Source of the DNA: Haladaptatus sp. QDMS2
GTDB lineage: Archaea > Halobacteriota > Halobacteria > Halobacteriales > Halococcaceae
DNA length: 64,000 nt
NCBI RefSeq assembly: GCF_029338295.1
Contig: NZ_CP119791.1
Coordinates: 124,001 to 188,000 of the forward strand
Direction of reading: 5' to 3'
This document shows, piece after piece, positions 8,119-18,091 of this stretch (within the stretch, counting starts at the first letter, position 1; the number at the start of each line of letters is the position of its first letter). The position numbers and the translations under genes are program-made. A model generated the notes under the pieces. It saw only the letters and a program-made list of their open reading frames with translations. It was not told the DNA's origin and searched no databases.

Positions 8119-9036
8119 TTACTCGCGCCGGTAGGACTTCGCCCGCTCGACGGCGACGACGTCGAAGGTGTCGTCGAGGGTGACGCGCAGTTCCTCGGCT
8201 TCGAGGCTGATGTCGACGCGTGCCATCCACGGGTCGTCCTGGATGACGGTCGTGTGCTCGTCGCCGACGCACCACGGCAGTTCCCAGTAGGGAATGGTTC
8301 TGAGGTCGATGCCGTGGTCGCGGTAGAAACTCACCACGTCGGGCTGGTCGAGCAGGGTCATCCCGACGGCGGCGATGGCGCTCGCGTCGCACTGGACGCA
8401 GCGGTGGCTCACGGCGATTTCGAGTTCCGGCAGGCAGTGTTCGCCATCGACGATTTTCGAGCCCATCGAACTGCCACACTCGGGGCAGACGCCGTCGGCG
8501 GCGAGGCCGTAGAGGTGGCGCACCCACCGATTGTAGCCCTTCATCAACTCGTCGCGGGTGCGCCCGTAGATGCCCGCCGGCGGGTAGGGGTAGGCGCTGT
8601 GGACCCGGTCACAGGCCGGACAGACCACGGTGAGGTGTTCTTTCTCGTAGGCCGCCACCAGCGTCTCGCCACAGGAGACGCACGTTCCGGGCAGTGAGAA
8701 GGCGTCGATGCTCACGTCGTCGGTGAACATCCCCGAGATGAGGGTGCGCATCACGCGCTTGCCGGCGAACGTGAGGTCGTAACCGTCGTCTGATTTCTGG
8801 ACGAAGCGGTCGAGCAACTGGCGCAGGTGGTAGTTGAACTGCGCCGAATCCTTCATGCCAACCGCTCGATTCAGGTCAGAGAACGTCACGGGCCGGGTCT
8901 CTGCGGCCCACAGCGCCTCTAAGATGGCCAGTCGTGTCTCGTTCGAGATGACGGCGAACACCTCTGCGGGCGCGGTTTTCGGTGTCGCAGAGAGTGGCAC
9001 GACGGGTGCATCGCCCGGCGTGGGGTGAGATGACAT
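8119..9036 (-). CDS. ArsR-like HTH regulator with two zinc ribbons, copy 2
   Basis: 305 residues, collinear with the regulator at 6776-7687 across the whole length: HTH core (ISNETRLAILEALW, AVGMKDSAQFNYHL), a first ribbon (CVSC...CPAC), a second ribbon (CPEC...CVQC) and the C-terminal HGIDLRTIPYWELPWC block. The N-terminus is about 10 residues longer. It heads the four-gene minus-strand array regulator-membrane-regulator-membrane. Cytoplasmic; the ligand is unknown. Confidence 0.8.
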   Translation of the reverse strand: MSSHPTPGDAPVVPLSATPKTAPAEVFAVISNETRLAILEALWAAETRPVTFSDLNRAVGMKDSAQFNYHLRQLLDRFVQKSDDGYDLTFAGKRVMRTLISGMFTDDVSIDAFSLPGTCVSCGETLVAAYEKEHLTVVCPACDRVHSAYPYPPAGIYGRTRDELMKGYNRWVRHLYGLAADGVCPECGSSMGSKIVDGEHCLPELEIAVSHRCVQCDASAIAAVGMTLLDQPDVVSFYRDHGIDLRTIPYWELPWCVGDEHTTVIQDDPWMARVDISLEAEELRVTLDDTFDVVAVERAKSYRRE

Positions 9037-9210
9037 ACCACCTGTACGCCGCGAGGGGTCTAATCCCTTCCCTGAAGGAATCTTCAGCAGACCTGGGGAA
9101 ACCCACAGCAGGCGGAGGGGCGCTCTGGCCCGCCCTCGCGCGGGGTGTGGGGCGAGAACAGTAGGTTTATGCGTCGCTCGGGGTGACTACTCTGTAAGAT
9201 TACTCTCGAA

Positions 9211-10443
<1,233 letters not shown>

Positions 10444-10444
10444 G

Positions 10445-10831
10445 ATGGCGGTGACGGTGCTCATGGACGCGAACGCTCTGATGATGCCGGTCGAACTCGA
10501 CGTGCGCGTGTTCGACGAACTCGACCGGTTGCTCGGCGTGGTCGACCTCGTGACCCCCGAAGCGGTCGTAGCCGAGTTGGAGAAACTCGCTGCGGGCGCG
10601 AGTCGCGAGGCGGTCGCCGCGAGCGTCGGAGCGGACCTCGCCCGCGAGCGCTGTCGCACCCTCACACACGATGCATCGTATGCGGACGACGCGATCGTCG
10701 AACTCGCCGACGACGGTGAGTGCGACTACGTCGTCACGAACGACGGACCCCTGAAACGGCGGTTGCTGGCCGCTGGCGTACCAGTAATTGGTATAAGGGG
10801 CCGGAACAAACTGGCAATCACTCGACCATAA
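10445..10831 (+). CDS. PIN-domain endonuclease, FCF1/UTP24-like
   Basis: 128 residues starting at MAVTVLMDANAL, one base after the aIF2-gamma stop. A PIN domain with acidic residues in LMDANA, the mid-domain ASYADDAIVEL block and DYVVTNDGPLKRRL. It ends with IGIRGRNKL, typical of the FCF1/UTP24-like group linked to rRNA processing. Its position between aIF2-gamma and Rpo7 supports a role in RNA maturation. Confidence 0.85.
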   Translation: MAVTVLMDANALMMPVELDVRVFDELDRLLGVVDLVTPEAVVAELEKLAAGASREAVAASVGADLARERCRTLTHDASYADDAIVELADDGECDYVVTNDGPLKRRLLAAGVPVIGIRGRNKLAITRP

Positions 10832-10833
10832 GT

Positions 10834-11403
10834 ATGTACAAACGGGTCAGACTCAAGGACACAGTCGAGGTGCCACCGAAGCACCTCGCGGACGTGTCTC
10901 CACAACTGGTAAAGCAGCTGTTACAGGACAAACTCGAAGGGCGGATGGACGAAGACGTGGGCAGCATCGTCAGCGTGACGAAGGTCCACGAAATCGGCGA
11001 CGGCGCGGTCATCCCGAACAAGCCCGGCGTCTACTACGAAGCGGATTTCGACGCTCTCACCTACGACCCACAGATGCAGGAAGTCGTAGACGGCGAAGTC
11101 GTCGAAGTGGTCAACTTCGGCGCGTTCGTCGGCATCGGTCCCGTGGACGGGCTGCTCCACGTCTCACAGATTTCAGACGAATACCTCGCGTTCGACGAGG
11201 AAGGCCAACAACTGGCCTCCCGCGAGTCCAACCGCGCCCTCGGTGTGGGCGACTCGGTTCGCGCCCGCATCGTCACGAAGAGCATCGACGAGCGCAACCC
11301 ACGCGACAGCAAAATCGGCCTCACGGCCAAACAGGTCGGCCTCGGCAAACACGGCTGGCTGAAAGAGGAGCGCGAACGCCGGCAGGCCGCTGCGGGTGAA
11401 TAA
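10834..11403 (+). CDS. rpo7: DNA-directed RNA polymerase subunit Rpo7 (RpoE')
   Basis: 189 residues from MYKRVRLKDTVEVPP. It has the N-terminal RNP-like domain and then an S1 domain from about residue 80 (GEVVEVVNFGAFVGIGPVDGLLHVS). It forms the Rpo4/7 stalk of archaeal RNA polymerase. The frame is open further upstream, but this ATG matches the family start. It is followed after 2 bp by spt4. Confidence 0.95.
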   Translation: MYKRVRLKDTVEVPPKHLADVSPQLVKQLLQDKLEGRMDEDVGSIVSVTKVHEIGDGAVIPNKPGVYYEADFDALTYDPQMQEVVDGEVVEVVNFGAFVGIGPVDGLLHVSQISDEYLAFDEEGQQLASRESNRALGVGDSVRARIVTKSIDERNPRDSKIGLTAKQVGLGKHGWLKEERERRQAAAGE

Positions 11404-11405
11404 CC

Positions 11406-11606
11406 ATGGCAAAGAAGCGCAAAGTGTGTCGCGACTGCCACCGCGTCCTCGAAGTCTCGGACGGTGACGTCTGTCCGGACTGTGGGTCTACGAGCCTCAC
11501 CGAGGACTGGGCGGGCTACGTCGTCATCGCCCATCCCGAGAAGAGCGACATCGCCAAAGAGATGGGCGTCACCTCGCCGGGCGCCTACGCACTGAAGGTT
11601 CGATAG
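11406..11606 (+). CDS. spt4: Transcription elongation factor Spt4 (RpoE'')
   Basis: 66 residues. A four-Cys zinc ribbon (CRDCHR...CPDCGS) is followed by the short alpha/beta segment DWAGYVVIAHPEKSDIAKEMG typical of Spt4, and it ends in YALKVR. It pairs with Spt5 to make polymerase processive. The stop codon overlaps the GTG start of the next gene (TAGTG). Confidence 0.95.
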   Translation: MAKKRKVCRDCHRVLEVSDGDVCPDCGSTSLTEDWAGYVVIAHPEKSDIAKEMGVTSPGAYALKVR

Positions 11607-12157
11607 TGACCGACGACGCCGTCCTCACGCTCCCCGACGAATTGCGGTCGGCGTTCAAAGACCCGCTCGGACCGCTGTTTACCGACCCGGACGAACTCCT
11701 CCAACAGGCAGGGCGCCCGATTATCGCCGTCGGCGACATCGTCACCTACCATCTGACGCAGGCGGGCGTCGTCCCCGACGTGGCCGTCATCGACGGCAAG
11801 ACCAAGCGCAAAGCCGTAGACGAGGCCATCTCCGAGGCCATCGGCGGGTACGACCGTCGTCTCACGTCGGTCAACCCGGCCGCGACGCTCACCGAGGAGT
11901 TGCTCTCGGTGCTGCGGGAGGCCATCGACGCGCCGGAGACCGTCGTCATCGTCGTCGAGGGCGAAGAGGACCTCGCGACGCTGCCGGCCATCGTCGCCGC
12001 CCCGGAGGGGGCAAGCGTGGTCTACGGCCAACCCGACGCGGGCATGGTGCTCGTCACCGTGACGCCGGAGGTCCGCCATCGCATGTTTTCCCTGCTCGAA
12101 GCGATGGCGGGCGACCACGAAGCGGCGTGGACAGCCCTCGGCGTTGACGCAGAATAG
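11606..12157 (+). CDS. GTP-dependent dephospho-CoA kinase (DUF359 family)
   Basis: 183 residues from a GTG start overlapping the spt4 stop. It has the DUF359 motifs IAVGDIVTYHL, PDVAVIDGKTKR, TSVNPAATL, VVIVVEGEEDLATLPAI and VYGQPDAGMVLV. The archaeal family performs the last step of CoA synthesis with GTP. The order rpo7-spt4-kinase-S24e is common in archaea. Confidence 0.9.
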   Translation: MTDDAVLTLPDELRSAFKDPLGPLFTDPDELLQQAGRPIIAVGDIVTYHLTQAGVVPDVAVIDGKTKRKAVDEAISEAIGGYDRRLTSVNPAATLTEELLSVLREAIDAPETVVIVVEGEEDLATLPAIVAAPEGASVVYGQPDAGMVLVTVTPEVRHRMFSLLEAMAGDHEAAWTALGVDAE

Positions 12158-12220
12158 GCCGCCAGTCCCTTCGAAATCCTTTTAGCCGGTTCGCCGCCAA
12201 ATCCCTGTAACTGAGTTACC

Positions 12221-12538
12221 ATGGACATTACCATCCTCGAAGAATCGGAAAATCCGATGCTTCACCGAACGGACGTTCGCTTCGAAATCATCCACGACGA
12301 GGCCACGCCGTCGCGCCTTTCGGTCCGCGACAGCCTCGCCGCGAAACTGAACAAAGACGCCTCGGAAGTCGTCGTCCGCAAGATGGACACGAAGTTCGGC
12401 ATGCGCAAGACCCGCGGCGTCGCGAAGGTCTACGACAGCTCCGAGTTCGCCCGTGAGGTCGAACAGAAGCACATGCTAGAACGCAACAAGATTCTCGCAG
12501 ACGGCGAGGACGCAGACGCCGAGGCGGAGGAAGCGTAG
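12221..12538 (+). CDS. rps24e: 30S ribosomal protein S24e
   Basis: 105 residues beginning MDITILEESENPMLHR, with the S24e core (VRFEIIHDEATPSR, KMDTKFGMRKTRGVAKVYD) and an acidic C-terminus. A TATA-like CCTTTTAG lies at about 12178-12185. The stop codon abuts the ATG of rps27ae. Confidence 0.97.
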   Translation: MDITILEESENPMLHRTDVRFEIIHDEATPSRLSVRDSLAAKLNKDASEVVVRKMDTKFGMRKTRGVAKVYDSSEFAREVEQKHMLERNKILADGEDADAEAEEA

Positions 12539-12673
12539 ATGGCCCGTCACGAACTCTACAACGAAGACGGCACGACCGACCGCGAGATGTGCCCAGAGTG
12601 TGGCGACGCATTCCTCGCAGAGCACAGTGACCGCTTCCACTGCGGCCGCTGTGGCTACACCGAGTGGAAATAG
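12539..12673 (+). CDS. rps27ae: 30S ribosomal protein S27ae
   Basis: A 44-residue gene starting directly after the S24e stop (TAGATG). The protein has a four-Cys zinc ribbon, CPECGD...CGRCGY, and ends TEWK, the standard archaeal S27ae. The next gene starts 3 bp after its stop. Confidence 0.95.
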   Translation: MARHELYNEDGTTDREMCPECGDAFLAEHSDRFHCGRCGYTEWK

Positions 12674-12676
12674 GGA

Positions 12677-14254
12677 ATGCGCGTACTCGGTATCGAGGGG
12701 ACCGCGTGGGCGGCGAGCGCGGCGATTCACGACACCGAGACCGATTCAACTGTTATCGTCTCAGACCCCTACCAACCAGCGACGGGTGGGATTCACCCGC
12801 GCGAGGCCGCAGAACACATGGCCAGTGCCATCCCTCGCGTCGTCTCCGAGGTCCTTGACGAGGCAGCGGGCCCCGTCAACTACGTCGCCTTCTCTCGGGG
12901 ACCGGGACTCGGCCCGTGTCTCAGAATCGTCGGTACGGCCGCCCGGTCGCTCGCACAGGCACTCGACGTTCCGCTCGTCGGCGTCAACCACATGGTGGCT
13001 CACCTGGAAATCGGCCGCCACCAGTCGGGATTCGACTCGCCGGTCTGTCTGAACGCGAGCGGCGCGAACGCCCACCTCCTCGGCTTCCACAACGGGCGCT
13101 ATCAGGTGCTCGGCGAGACGATGGACACCGGCGTCGGCAACGCAATCGACAAGTTCTCTCGGCACGTCGGCTGGTCGCATCCCGGCGGCCCGAAAGTCGA
13201 AAAGTACGCCGAGGGCGGGGAACTCATCGACCTGCCCTACGTCGTCAAGGGAATGGACTTCTCGTTTTCCGGCATCATGAGTGCGGCCAAACAGGCCTAC
13301 GACGACGGCGCGTCTGTCGAGGACGTCTGTTTCTCGCTGCAAGAGAACATCTTCGGGATGCTCACCGAAGTCGCAGAGCGCGCGCTCTCGCTCACCGGAA
13401 GCGACGAACTCGTCCTCGGGGGTGGGGTCGCCCAGAACGCCCGCCTTCAGGAGATGTTGCGGACGATGTGCGAGGAGCGGGGCGCTGACTTCTACGCCCC
13501 CGAACCGCGCTTCCTGCGCGACAACGCCGGCATGATTGCGGTGCTCGGCGCGACGATGGCGCAAGCAGGCGACACCATCGCCGTCGCGGAGTCGGCGGTC
13601 AACCCCGACTTCCGCCCGGACCAGGTGCCCGTCACCTGGCGCGAGGACGAGAGCGTCGCCGTCGTTGGCGAGGCCGGACGTGAACTGGTCGGCGCGGAGG
13701 CCACCGTCACCGTCGAAGGTAACCAGGTCGTGAAACGCCGCCTGCCCAAGACGTATCGCCATCCCGAGTTGGACGCCCACCTCCGCAAGACTCGCACCGT
13801 TCAGGAGGCGCGTCTGTTCAGCGAGGCGCGAAAACACGGCGTCCCGACGCCCGTCGTCTACGACGTGGACGTCCGCGAGGGCGCGCTCACGCTCGAATTC
13901 GTCGGCGAGAAGGATTTGAGTGCGGACCTCACCGCCGCGCGCGTTCGGGACGTGGGCCGCCACCTCGCCGCGCTCCATCGGGCGGGATTCGTCCACGGCG
14001 ACCCGACGACACGCAACGTCCGCGTCGGCGAGTTCACCTACCTCATCGACTTCGGCCTCGGGTTCTACACCGACCACGTCGAGGACTACGCGATGGACCT
14101 CCACGTCTTCCACCAGAGTCTGACGGGGACGGCGAGCGACCCAGAACCGCTGCGCGACGCGGTAGAGGCCGGCTATCGCGAGGCGGGCGACGAGCGCGTC
14201 CTGCGCCAACTCCGGGAAATCGAGGGTCGCGGGCGGTATCAGGAAAGCCACTAA
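12677..14254 (+). CDS. kae1-bud32: Bifunctional Kae1-Bud32 (KEOPS tRNA t6A synthesis)
   Basis: 525 residues, a natural fusion. The N-terminal Kae1/TsaD ATPase (about 1-325) carries metal-binding H105 and H109 in NHMVAHLE and the VLGGGVAQNARLQ block. The C-terminal Bud32 kinase (about 335-525) carries HGDPTTRNV and the metal-binding LIDFGLGFYT. It transfers threonylcarbamoyl to A37 of ANN-decoding tRNAs and has an atypical kinase/ATPase module. The fusion is known in several euryarchaea. It is linked to rps24e-rps27ae. Confidence 0.95.
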   Translation: MRVLGIEGTAWAASAAIHDTETDSTVIVSDPYQPATGGIHPREAAEHMASAIPRVVSEVLDEAAGPVNYVAFSRGPGLGPCLRIVGTAARSLAQALDVPLVGVNHMVAHLEIGRHQSGFDSPVCLNASGANAHLLGFHNGRYQVLGETMDTGVGNAIDKFSRHVGWSHPGGPKVEKYAEGGELIDLPYVVKGMDFSFSGIMSAAKQAYDDGASVEDVCFSLQENIFGMLTEVAERALSLTGSDELVLGGGVAQNARLQEMLRTMCEERGADFYAPEPRFLRDNAGMIAVLGATMAQAGDTIAVAESAVNPDFRPDQVPVTWREDESVAVVGEAGRELVGAEATVTVEGNQVVKRRLPKTYRHPELDAHLRKTRTVQEARLFSEARKHGVPTPVVYDVDVREGALTLEFVGEKDLSADLTAARVRDVGRHLAALHRAGFVHGDPTTRNVRVGEFTYLIDFGLGFYTDHVEDYAMDLHVFHQSLTGTASDPEPLRDAVEAGYREAGDERVLRQLREIEGRGRYQESH

Positions 14255-14285
14255 TTCCTTAACCCTCCCCTTCGTATGCGTTCGT

Positions 14286-14558
14286 ATGGCTGACAAACCA
14301 TCGTCCGGAGAGATACTGGGGATTCCGTACAACTTCGAACGCCCGAGCCTGAAGCGCATGCTGCAGTCGTACTGGCAGCCAGGCGACGAGATGCTCGTCG
14401 AGAAGCCCTTCGGCATCGGCTACACCCTGAACCTCGCCAATTGGCGGTCGTGGATCGTCCTCGGCGTCGTCGGCGCACTGCTCTACCAGGAGCGCAACAA
14501 GGTCGTCGAGAAAGAAGACCTGCCGGACGAGGGGCCGGTCGAGGTCATCGTCGACTGA
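14286..14558 (+). CDS. DUF5808-like small membrane-anchored protein
   Basis: 90 residues. The N-terminal half has the GILGIPYNFERPSLKRM-type motif I recall from haloarchaeal DUF5808 proteins. One hydrophobic segment lies near residues 56-67 (SWIVLGVVGALLY), followed by an acidic tail. No function is known. It sits between kae1-bud32 and the ITP pyrophosphatase in the same direction. Confidence 0.75.
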   Translation: MADKPSSGEILGIPYNFERPSLKRMLQSYWQPGDEMLVEKPFGIGYTLNLANWRSWIVLGVVGALLYQERNKVVEKEDLPDEGPVEVIVD

Positions 14559-14628
14559 GCGCGACTCGTTTTTCCGCCCGGCATCGACATTCGACAGGCT
14601 ATTTTCTCCCGCCCACGCCCACTTGGAT

Positions 14629-15192
14629 ATGCTCCGGTTCGTCACAGGCAACGAGGGGAAGGTCCGCGAGGCAGAAACCTACCTCACGGAACCACTCGCA
14701 CAGGCCGACTTCGACTACACCGAAGTCCAGAGCGACAGTTTAGCCGAAATCGCGCTCCACGGCGCGCGAGAGGCGTTCGACCACCTCGACGGCGACGACC
14801 CCATCATCGTAGACGATTCGGGACTGTTCATCGACGCACTCGGCGGCTTTCCCGGCCCGTACTCGGCGTACGTCGAGGACACCGTCGGCGTCGAGCGGGT
14901 CTGGAACCTCACCGAGATGGAGGACAATCGCCGCGCTCGATTTCGTTCTGTGGTGGCCTACTACGACGGCGAACGGGCGGAGACGTTCGAGGGGAGCGTT
15001 CGTGGGCGCATCGTCGCGCCCCGCGGTGAGGGTGGCTTTGGCTACGACCCAATCTTCGAGCACAACGGGACGACGCTCGCGGAGATGGACGTGGAGACGA
15101 AAAACTCGATTAGCCACCGCGGGCGGGCGCTGGCGAAGTTCGCCGAGTGGTTCAGCACCGACGGCGAGTGGAATCCGGGCGTGCCGGAATAG
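14629..15192 (+). CDS. rdgB: XTP/dITP diphosphatase (RdgB/HAM1)
   Basis: 187 residues from MLRFVTGNEGKVREAE. It has the HAM1 signature TGNxxK at the N-terminus, IIVDDSGLFIDALGGFPGPYSA in the middle and FGYDPIFE near the C-terminus. It removes non-canonical purine triphosphates from the nucleotide pool. The ATG at 14629 is preferred to a TTG six bases earlier. Confidence 0.93.
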   Translation: MLRFVTGNEGKVREAETYLTEPLAQADFDYTEVQSDSLAEIALHGAREAFDHLDGDDPIIVDDSGLFIDALGGFPGPYSAYVEDTVGVERVWNLTEMEDNRRARFRSVVAYYDGERAETFEGSVRGRIVAPRGEGGFGYDPIFEHNGTTLAEMDVETKNSISHRGRALAKFAEWFSTDGEWNPGVPE

Positions 15193-15222
15193 GCGCGAGC
15201 GTCGAGGGTTGCCTGCCCCAGT

Positions 15223-15693
15223 CTACGCACGCGGGTCGCGGTCCGGGCCGGGATACTCGCCGCCGCCGACCACGTCGTAGAGCGATTCGGGGTCGAACAG
15301 TTTTGCGAAGGCGTCGGGGTGCTTGACGCTCGTTTTCACGCGTTTTTGCATGGCTGCACCGGCTTTCGCGCTCCGGAAGCCTTCGTCGAACGAGAGGATG
15401 TGGGCGGCCTGCCCGTGGTAGGCCGAGGCGAGCGCGGGGTGGTCTTGTGGCGGGTGTTCGACGCGCACTCGGAGGGTCTCGATTTTCGCGCGCCAGTCTG
15501 CGGCGAGTTCGGCGTCCGCGAGTCGGGTGATGACGGCTTCTGCGTCGTCGAGCAACTCGTCTGAGGCCACCAGTTCGACCCACGAGTGGCGGCGAACGTG
15601 GTCGAGCGCCTCGCGGGCGGGGCCGCCGACGAGCAGGTCCGCGGCCAACACGTCCGCGTCGCCGACCACGCGTGCGGGGTTCGGATTACTCAT
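15223..15693 (-). CDS. PIN-like protein (DUF7384-type)
   Basis: 156 residues from MSNPNPARVVGDADVLAADLL. The DADVLAADLLVGG opening, ASDELLDDAEAVI and ILSFDEGFRS near the end follow the acidic-residue spacing of a PIN domain, so an RNase or toxin-like nuclease fold is plausible. Its start codon overlaps the stop of a 30-residue upstream ORF (ATGAGTAA), indicating translational coupling. I recall a haloarchaeal family DUF7384 of this character. Confidence 0.7.
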   Translation of the reverse strand: MSNPNPARVVGDADVLAADLLVGGPAREALDHVRRHSWVELVASDELLDDAEAVITRLADAELAADWRAKIETLRVRVEHPPQDHPALASAYHGQAAHILSFDEGFRSAKAGAAMQKRVKTSVKHPDAFAKLFDPESLYDVVGGGEYPGPDRDPRA

Positions 15694-15778
15694 CGCGCAC
15701 CTCGGTGAGGGCGTCTCGCACCGCTCGTTCGGTGGTTTCGTGACGCGCCGCACGCTCGAACAGGTCGGCCCAGGTCAT
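15686..15778 (-). CDS. 30-residue ORF coupled to the PIN-like gene
   Basis: It encodes MTWADLFERAARHETTERAV followed by RDALTEVRDE: acidic/basic, probably two short helices. Its stop overlaps the start of the PIN-like gene by 8 bp, and its codon use is haloarchaeal. The arrangement resembles a small antitoxin or accessory peptide before a PIN protein, but such short peptides are also seen as simple coupled leader ORFs. Confidence 0.5.
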   Translation of the reverse strand: MTWADLFERAARHETTERAVRDALTEVRDE

Positions 15779-15810
15779 GCTCGCAGGTTGCAGGGCGCGG
15801 GCGAAAACCG

Positions 15811-16893
15811 TTACGCGCGCCGGGAGAGAAGCCACCAGCCAGCGAGGCCGACGACGAAGGCGACGCCCACGCCGAAGACGAGGCCGAGCAGGCCCACCGC
15901 GATGGTGACCGGCAGGTGGTCTGATTCGAGCGAGACGCGACCCAGCTGGAGGGCGACCACGACGAGAAGGACGCCGAGCAGCGCCATCGGGAAGCCAACG
16001 AGCACGCCCGCCACGAGTGCCGCAAGCCCGTAGAGGACGCCGAGGATGACGTTCGCGCCGCCGGTTCGCGCACCGAAGGCGTACTTGCCGGCGAGGCCGC
16101 CGCTGCCGTGGCACATCGGAAGGCCGCCGAGCGGGACGGCGAGCAGGTTCATCGAGCCCATGCTGCCGGCGAGGCGGTCTGCGGACACGTCGCGGTCGAA
16201 GAGGTCGGAGAGCAGGAGCGAGGTGGCGACGGCGGCGTTGCCGACGGTCATCGCTAACTGGCCGGCGAGGCCCTCCGTTGCGGCGAGCGAGAGCGTGGGT
16301 GGCCCGGCCGGGAATAGTGCCAGCGAGGGAACGGAAACAGTAAACGGCGTCTGTGAGAGGGCCACGAAAACCCCGACTCCGAGCACGACGAGCGCACTCG
16401 CCTGCGTGTATCCGAAGAGCGCGACGACGCCGACGAGTGCCACGCCGCCGACGGCGATGGCTGGGTCACCGACACCAAGGGAGAGACCGGTCTGGGCGAG
16501 CAGGAGGGCGACGGCGAGTTGTACGCCTCGGATGACCGGTAATCCCACGATTTCGGAAAGTCGAGAGAGCGTTCCCAGTCGCCCCGCGACGAGCAAGATT
16601 CCCCCGGCCAGCAGGCCCGCGGCGACGAGTTCGCCGTGGGTGATTGCGCCGGCGATCGCGAGTCCGGCGAGTGCCTTCATCGGTTCGACTGAGAGGGGAA
16701 GTCCGTAGCGGACGCCCCAGACGACCTGAAACAGCCCGAAGAAGAGCAGAATGTGGGCGAGCGACGCCTCTGTGAGCGTTCCAATCGCGACGATGAGCGG
16801 GAGGGCCGTAATCGAATCTCCTAACGCGCCAGTCAGTTCGTTCGTCGTGAATTTGAGTGCCGGACGGGTCCGCTCGGCGTGCCCAATCGCCAT
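15811..16893 (-). CDS. Molybdate/sulfate transporter, MOT1-like
   Basis: 360 residues, about ten hydrophobic segments. It has the MOT1/SulP-like motifs TTNELTGALGDSITALPL near the start, the SVEPMKALAGLAIAGAI block, and PMCHGSGGLAGKYAFGARTGG in the second half. The family includes high-affinity molybdate permeases. It is transcribed divergently from tupABC with 137 bp between them, which supports oxyanion (Mo/W) uptake over sulfate. Confidence 0.85.
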   Translation of the reverse strand: MAIGHAERTRPALKFTTNELTGALGDSITALPLIVAIGTLTEASLAHILLFFGLFQVVWGVRYGLPLSVEPMKALAGLAIAGAITHGELVAAGLLAGGILLVAGRLGTLSRLSEIVGLPVIRGVQLAVALLLAQTGLSLGVGDPAIAVGGVALVGVVALFGYTQASALVVLGVGVFVALSQTPFTVSVPSLALFPAGPPTLSLAATEGLAGQLAMTVGNAAVATSLLLSDLFDRDVSADRLAGSMGSMNLLAVPLGGLPMCHGSGGLAGKYAFGARTGGANVILGVLYGLAALVAGVLVGFPMALLGVLLVVVALQLGRVSLESDHLPVTIAVGLLGLVFGVGVAFVVGLAGWWLLSRRA

Positions 16894-16966
16894 CGTGTGG
16901 GTCGTAGCGCTCGATTGGCTTCATTCTTCTCAGTAACCTCATCTCCAAACGTTTTCCACACGATGC

Positions 16967-16980
16967 AACCAAATTTGGTT
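16967..16980. promoter_or_regulatory. 14-bp perfect palindrome between MOT1 and tupA
   Basis: AACCAAATTTGGTT is a perfect dyad located just upstream of a TATA-like GATTTAATG (about 16995-17003) for tupA, and between the divergent MOT1 and tup promoters. A wider inverted repeat, ATCGTGTGG (16892-16900) and CCACACGAT (16956-16964), brackets the rest of the spacer. Likely operator of a Mo/W-responsive repressor. Confidence 0.55.
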
Positions 16981-17030
16981 ATTCCGCTTCATCAAGATTT
17001 AATGCGGGTACCGCCATCGATACGCTCAGG

Positions 17031-18035
17031 ATGCAACGACGACGGTTCCTCCAGGCGACGGGCGCGGGCGCGCTTCTCGGGCTCAGTGGCTGTCTCGACT
17101 CCGATGGCAACGACGCGGCGAACAACCAACAGACGCCCGCCCAGTCCGGGCAAATTGGCGACGGCGAACTCGTCCTCGCGACGACGACGAGCACGTACGA
17201 CACGGGCCTGCTCGACGCGATTCACCCAACCTTCGAGAAGAACTTCGGCGTGACGATAAAAACCCTCTCGAAGGGAACGGGTGCGAGTCTCCGTACCGCC
17301 CGTGACGGGGACGCGGACGTCATCCTCGTCCACGCCCGGAACGCAGAAGACAAGTTCATGCAGGATGGCTTCGGCGTCAACCGCCGCGACGTGATGTTCA
17401 ACGACTTCGTCGTCGTCGGGCCCGAGGACGATTCGGCGGGAATCAACGGAATGGGGAGCGCCACGGAAGCGTTCTCGACCATCGCCGAGTCTGAAGCCGT
17501 GTTCGTCTCTCGCGGCGACGATTCCGGCACGCACAAGAAAGAACGCATCATCTGGGAGGAGGCCGGCGTCGAACCGAGCGGTGGGTGGTACCGCGAAGTC
17601 GGGAAAGGGATGGGTGATACGCTCATCCAGGCAGACCAGACGGGTGCCTACACGCTCGCAGACCGGGGGACGTACCTCTCGATGCAGAGCGACATCGACC
17701 TCGTCATCCACGTCCAGGGGCCGCTCAAGGGTGGACCGGTCATCCTGAAAAACCCCTACGGCGTGATGGCCGTAAACCCCGCAAAGTACGAGGACGTGAA
17801 CTACCAGGCCGCGATGGCGTACATTGGGTTCCTCACGAGCCCTCAGGGCCAGTCGATGATCGAGAACTACACCGCGAACGGCTCGCAGTTGTTCTTCCCG
17901 AACGCCATTTCAGAAGAGCCGAACTTCGAGCAGTACGTCCCCCAGGGTTACTCCGCGTCGCAGGCGCAGTCGCTCTCGACGCGCGACAAGCAGTACCTCT
18001 ACTGGGTCGACCAGCAGGTTCCGGCCGATTACTAA
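17031..18035 (+). CDS. tupA: Tungstate ABC transporter, substrate-binding lipoprotein
   Basis: 334 residues. The Tat signal [17 protein letters not shown] is followed by the lipobox LSGC, so the mature protein is anchored outside the cell. The binding core begins [16 protein letters not shown] and contains [19 protein letters not shown] and [12 protein letters not shown], all characteristic of TupA-type tungstate/molybdate binding proteins. The genes for the permease and ATPase follow after an unusual 677-bp interruption. Confidence 0.9.
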   Translation: MQRRRFLQATGAGALLGLSGCLDSDGNDAANNQQTPAQSGQIGDGELVLATTTSTYDTGLLDAIHPTFEKNFGVTIKTLSKGTGASLRTARDGDADVILVHARNAEDKFMQDGFGVNRRDVMFNDFVVVGPEDDSAGINGMGSATEAFSTIAESEAVFVSRGDDSGTHKKERIIWEEAGVEPSGGWYREVGKGMGDTLIQADQTGAYTLADRGTYLSMQSDIDLVIHVQGPLKGGPVILKNPYGVMAVNPAKYEDVNYQAAMAYIGFLTSPQGQSMIENYTANGSQLFFPNAISEEPNFEQYVPQGYSASQAQSLSTRDKQYLYWVDQQVPADY

Positions 18036-18091
18036 CGGCCACTTTCACCCACAGCGTGTGCCCGCCCGATTCCCCACTCACAGAAATACAA

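Noticed and set aside
9037-9210. Additional small gene before aIF2-gamma
   Set aside because: A 60-codon frame (8982-9164) runs antisense across the regulator start and ends before the promoter; no conserved features.
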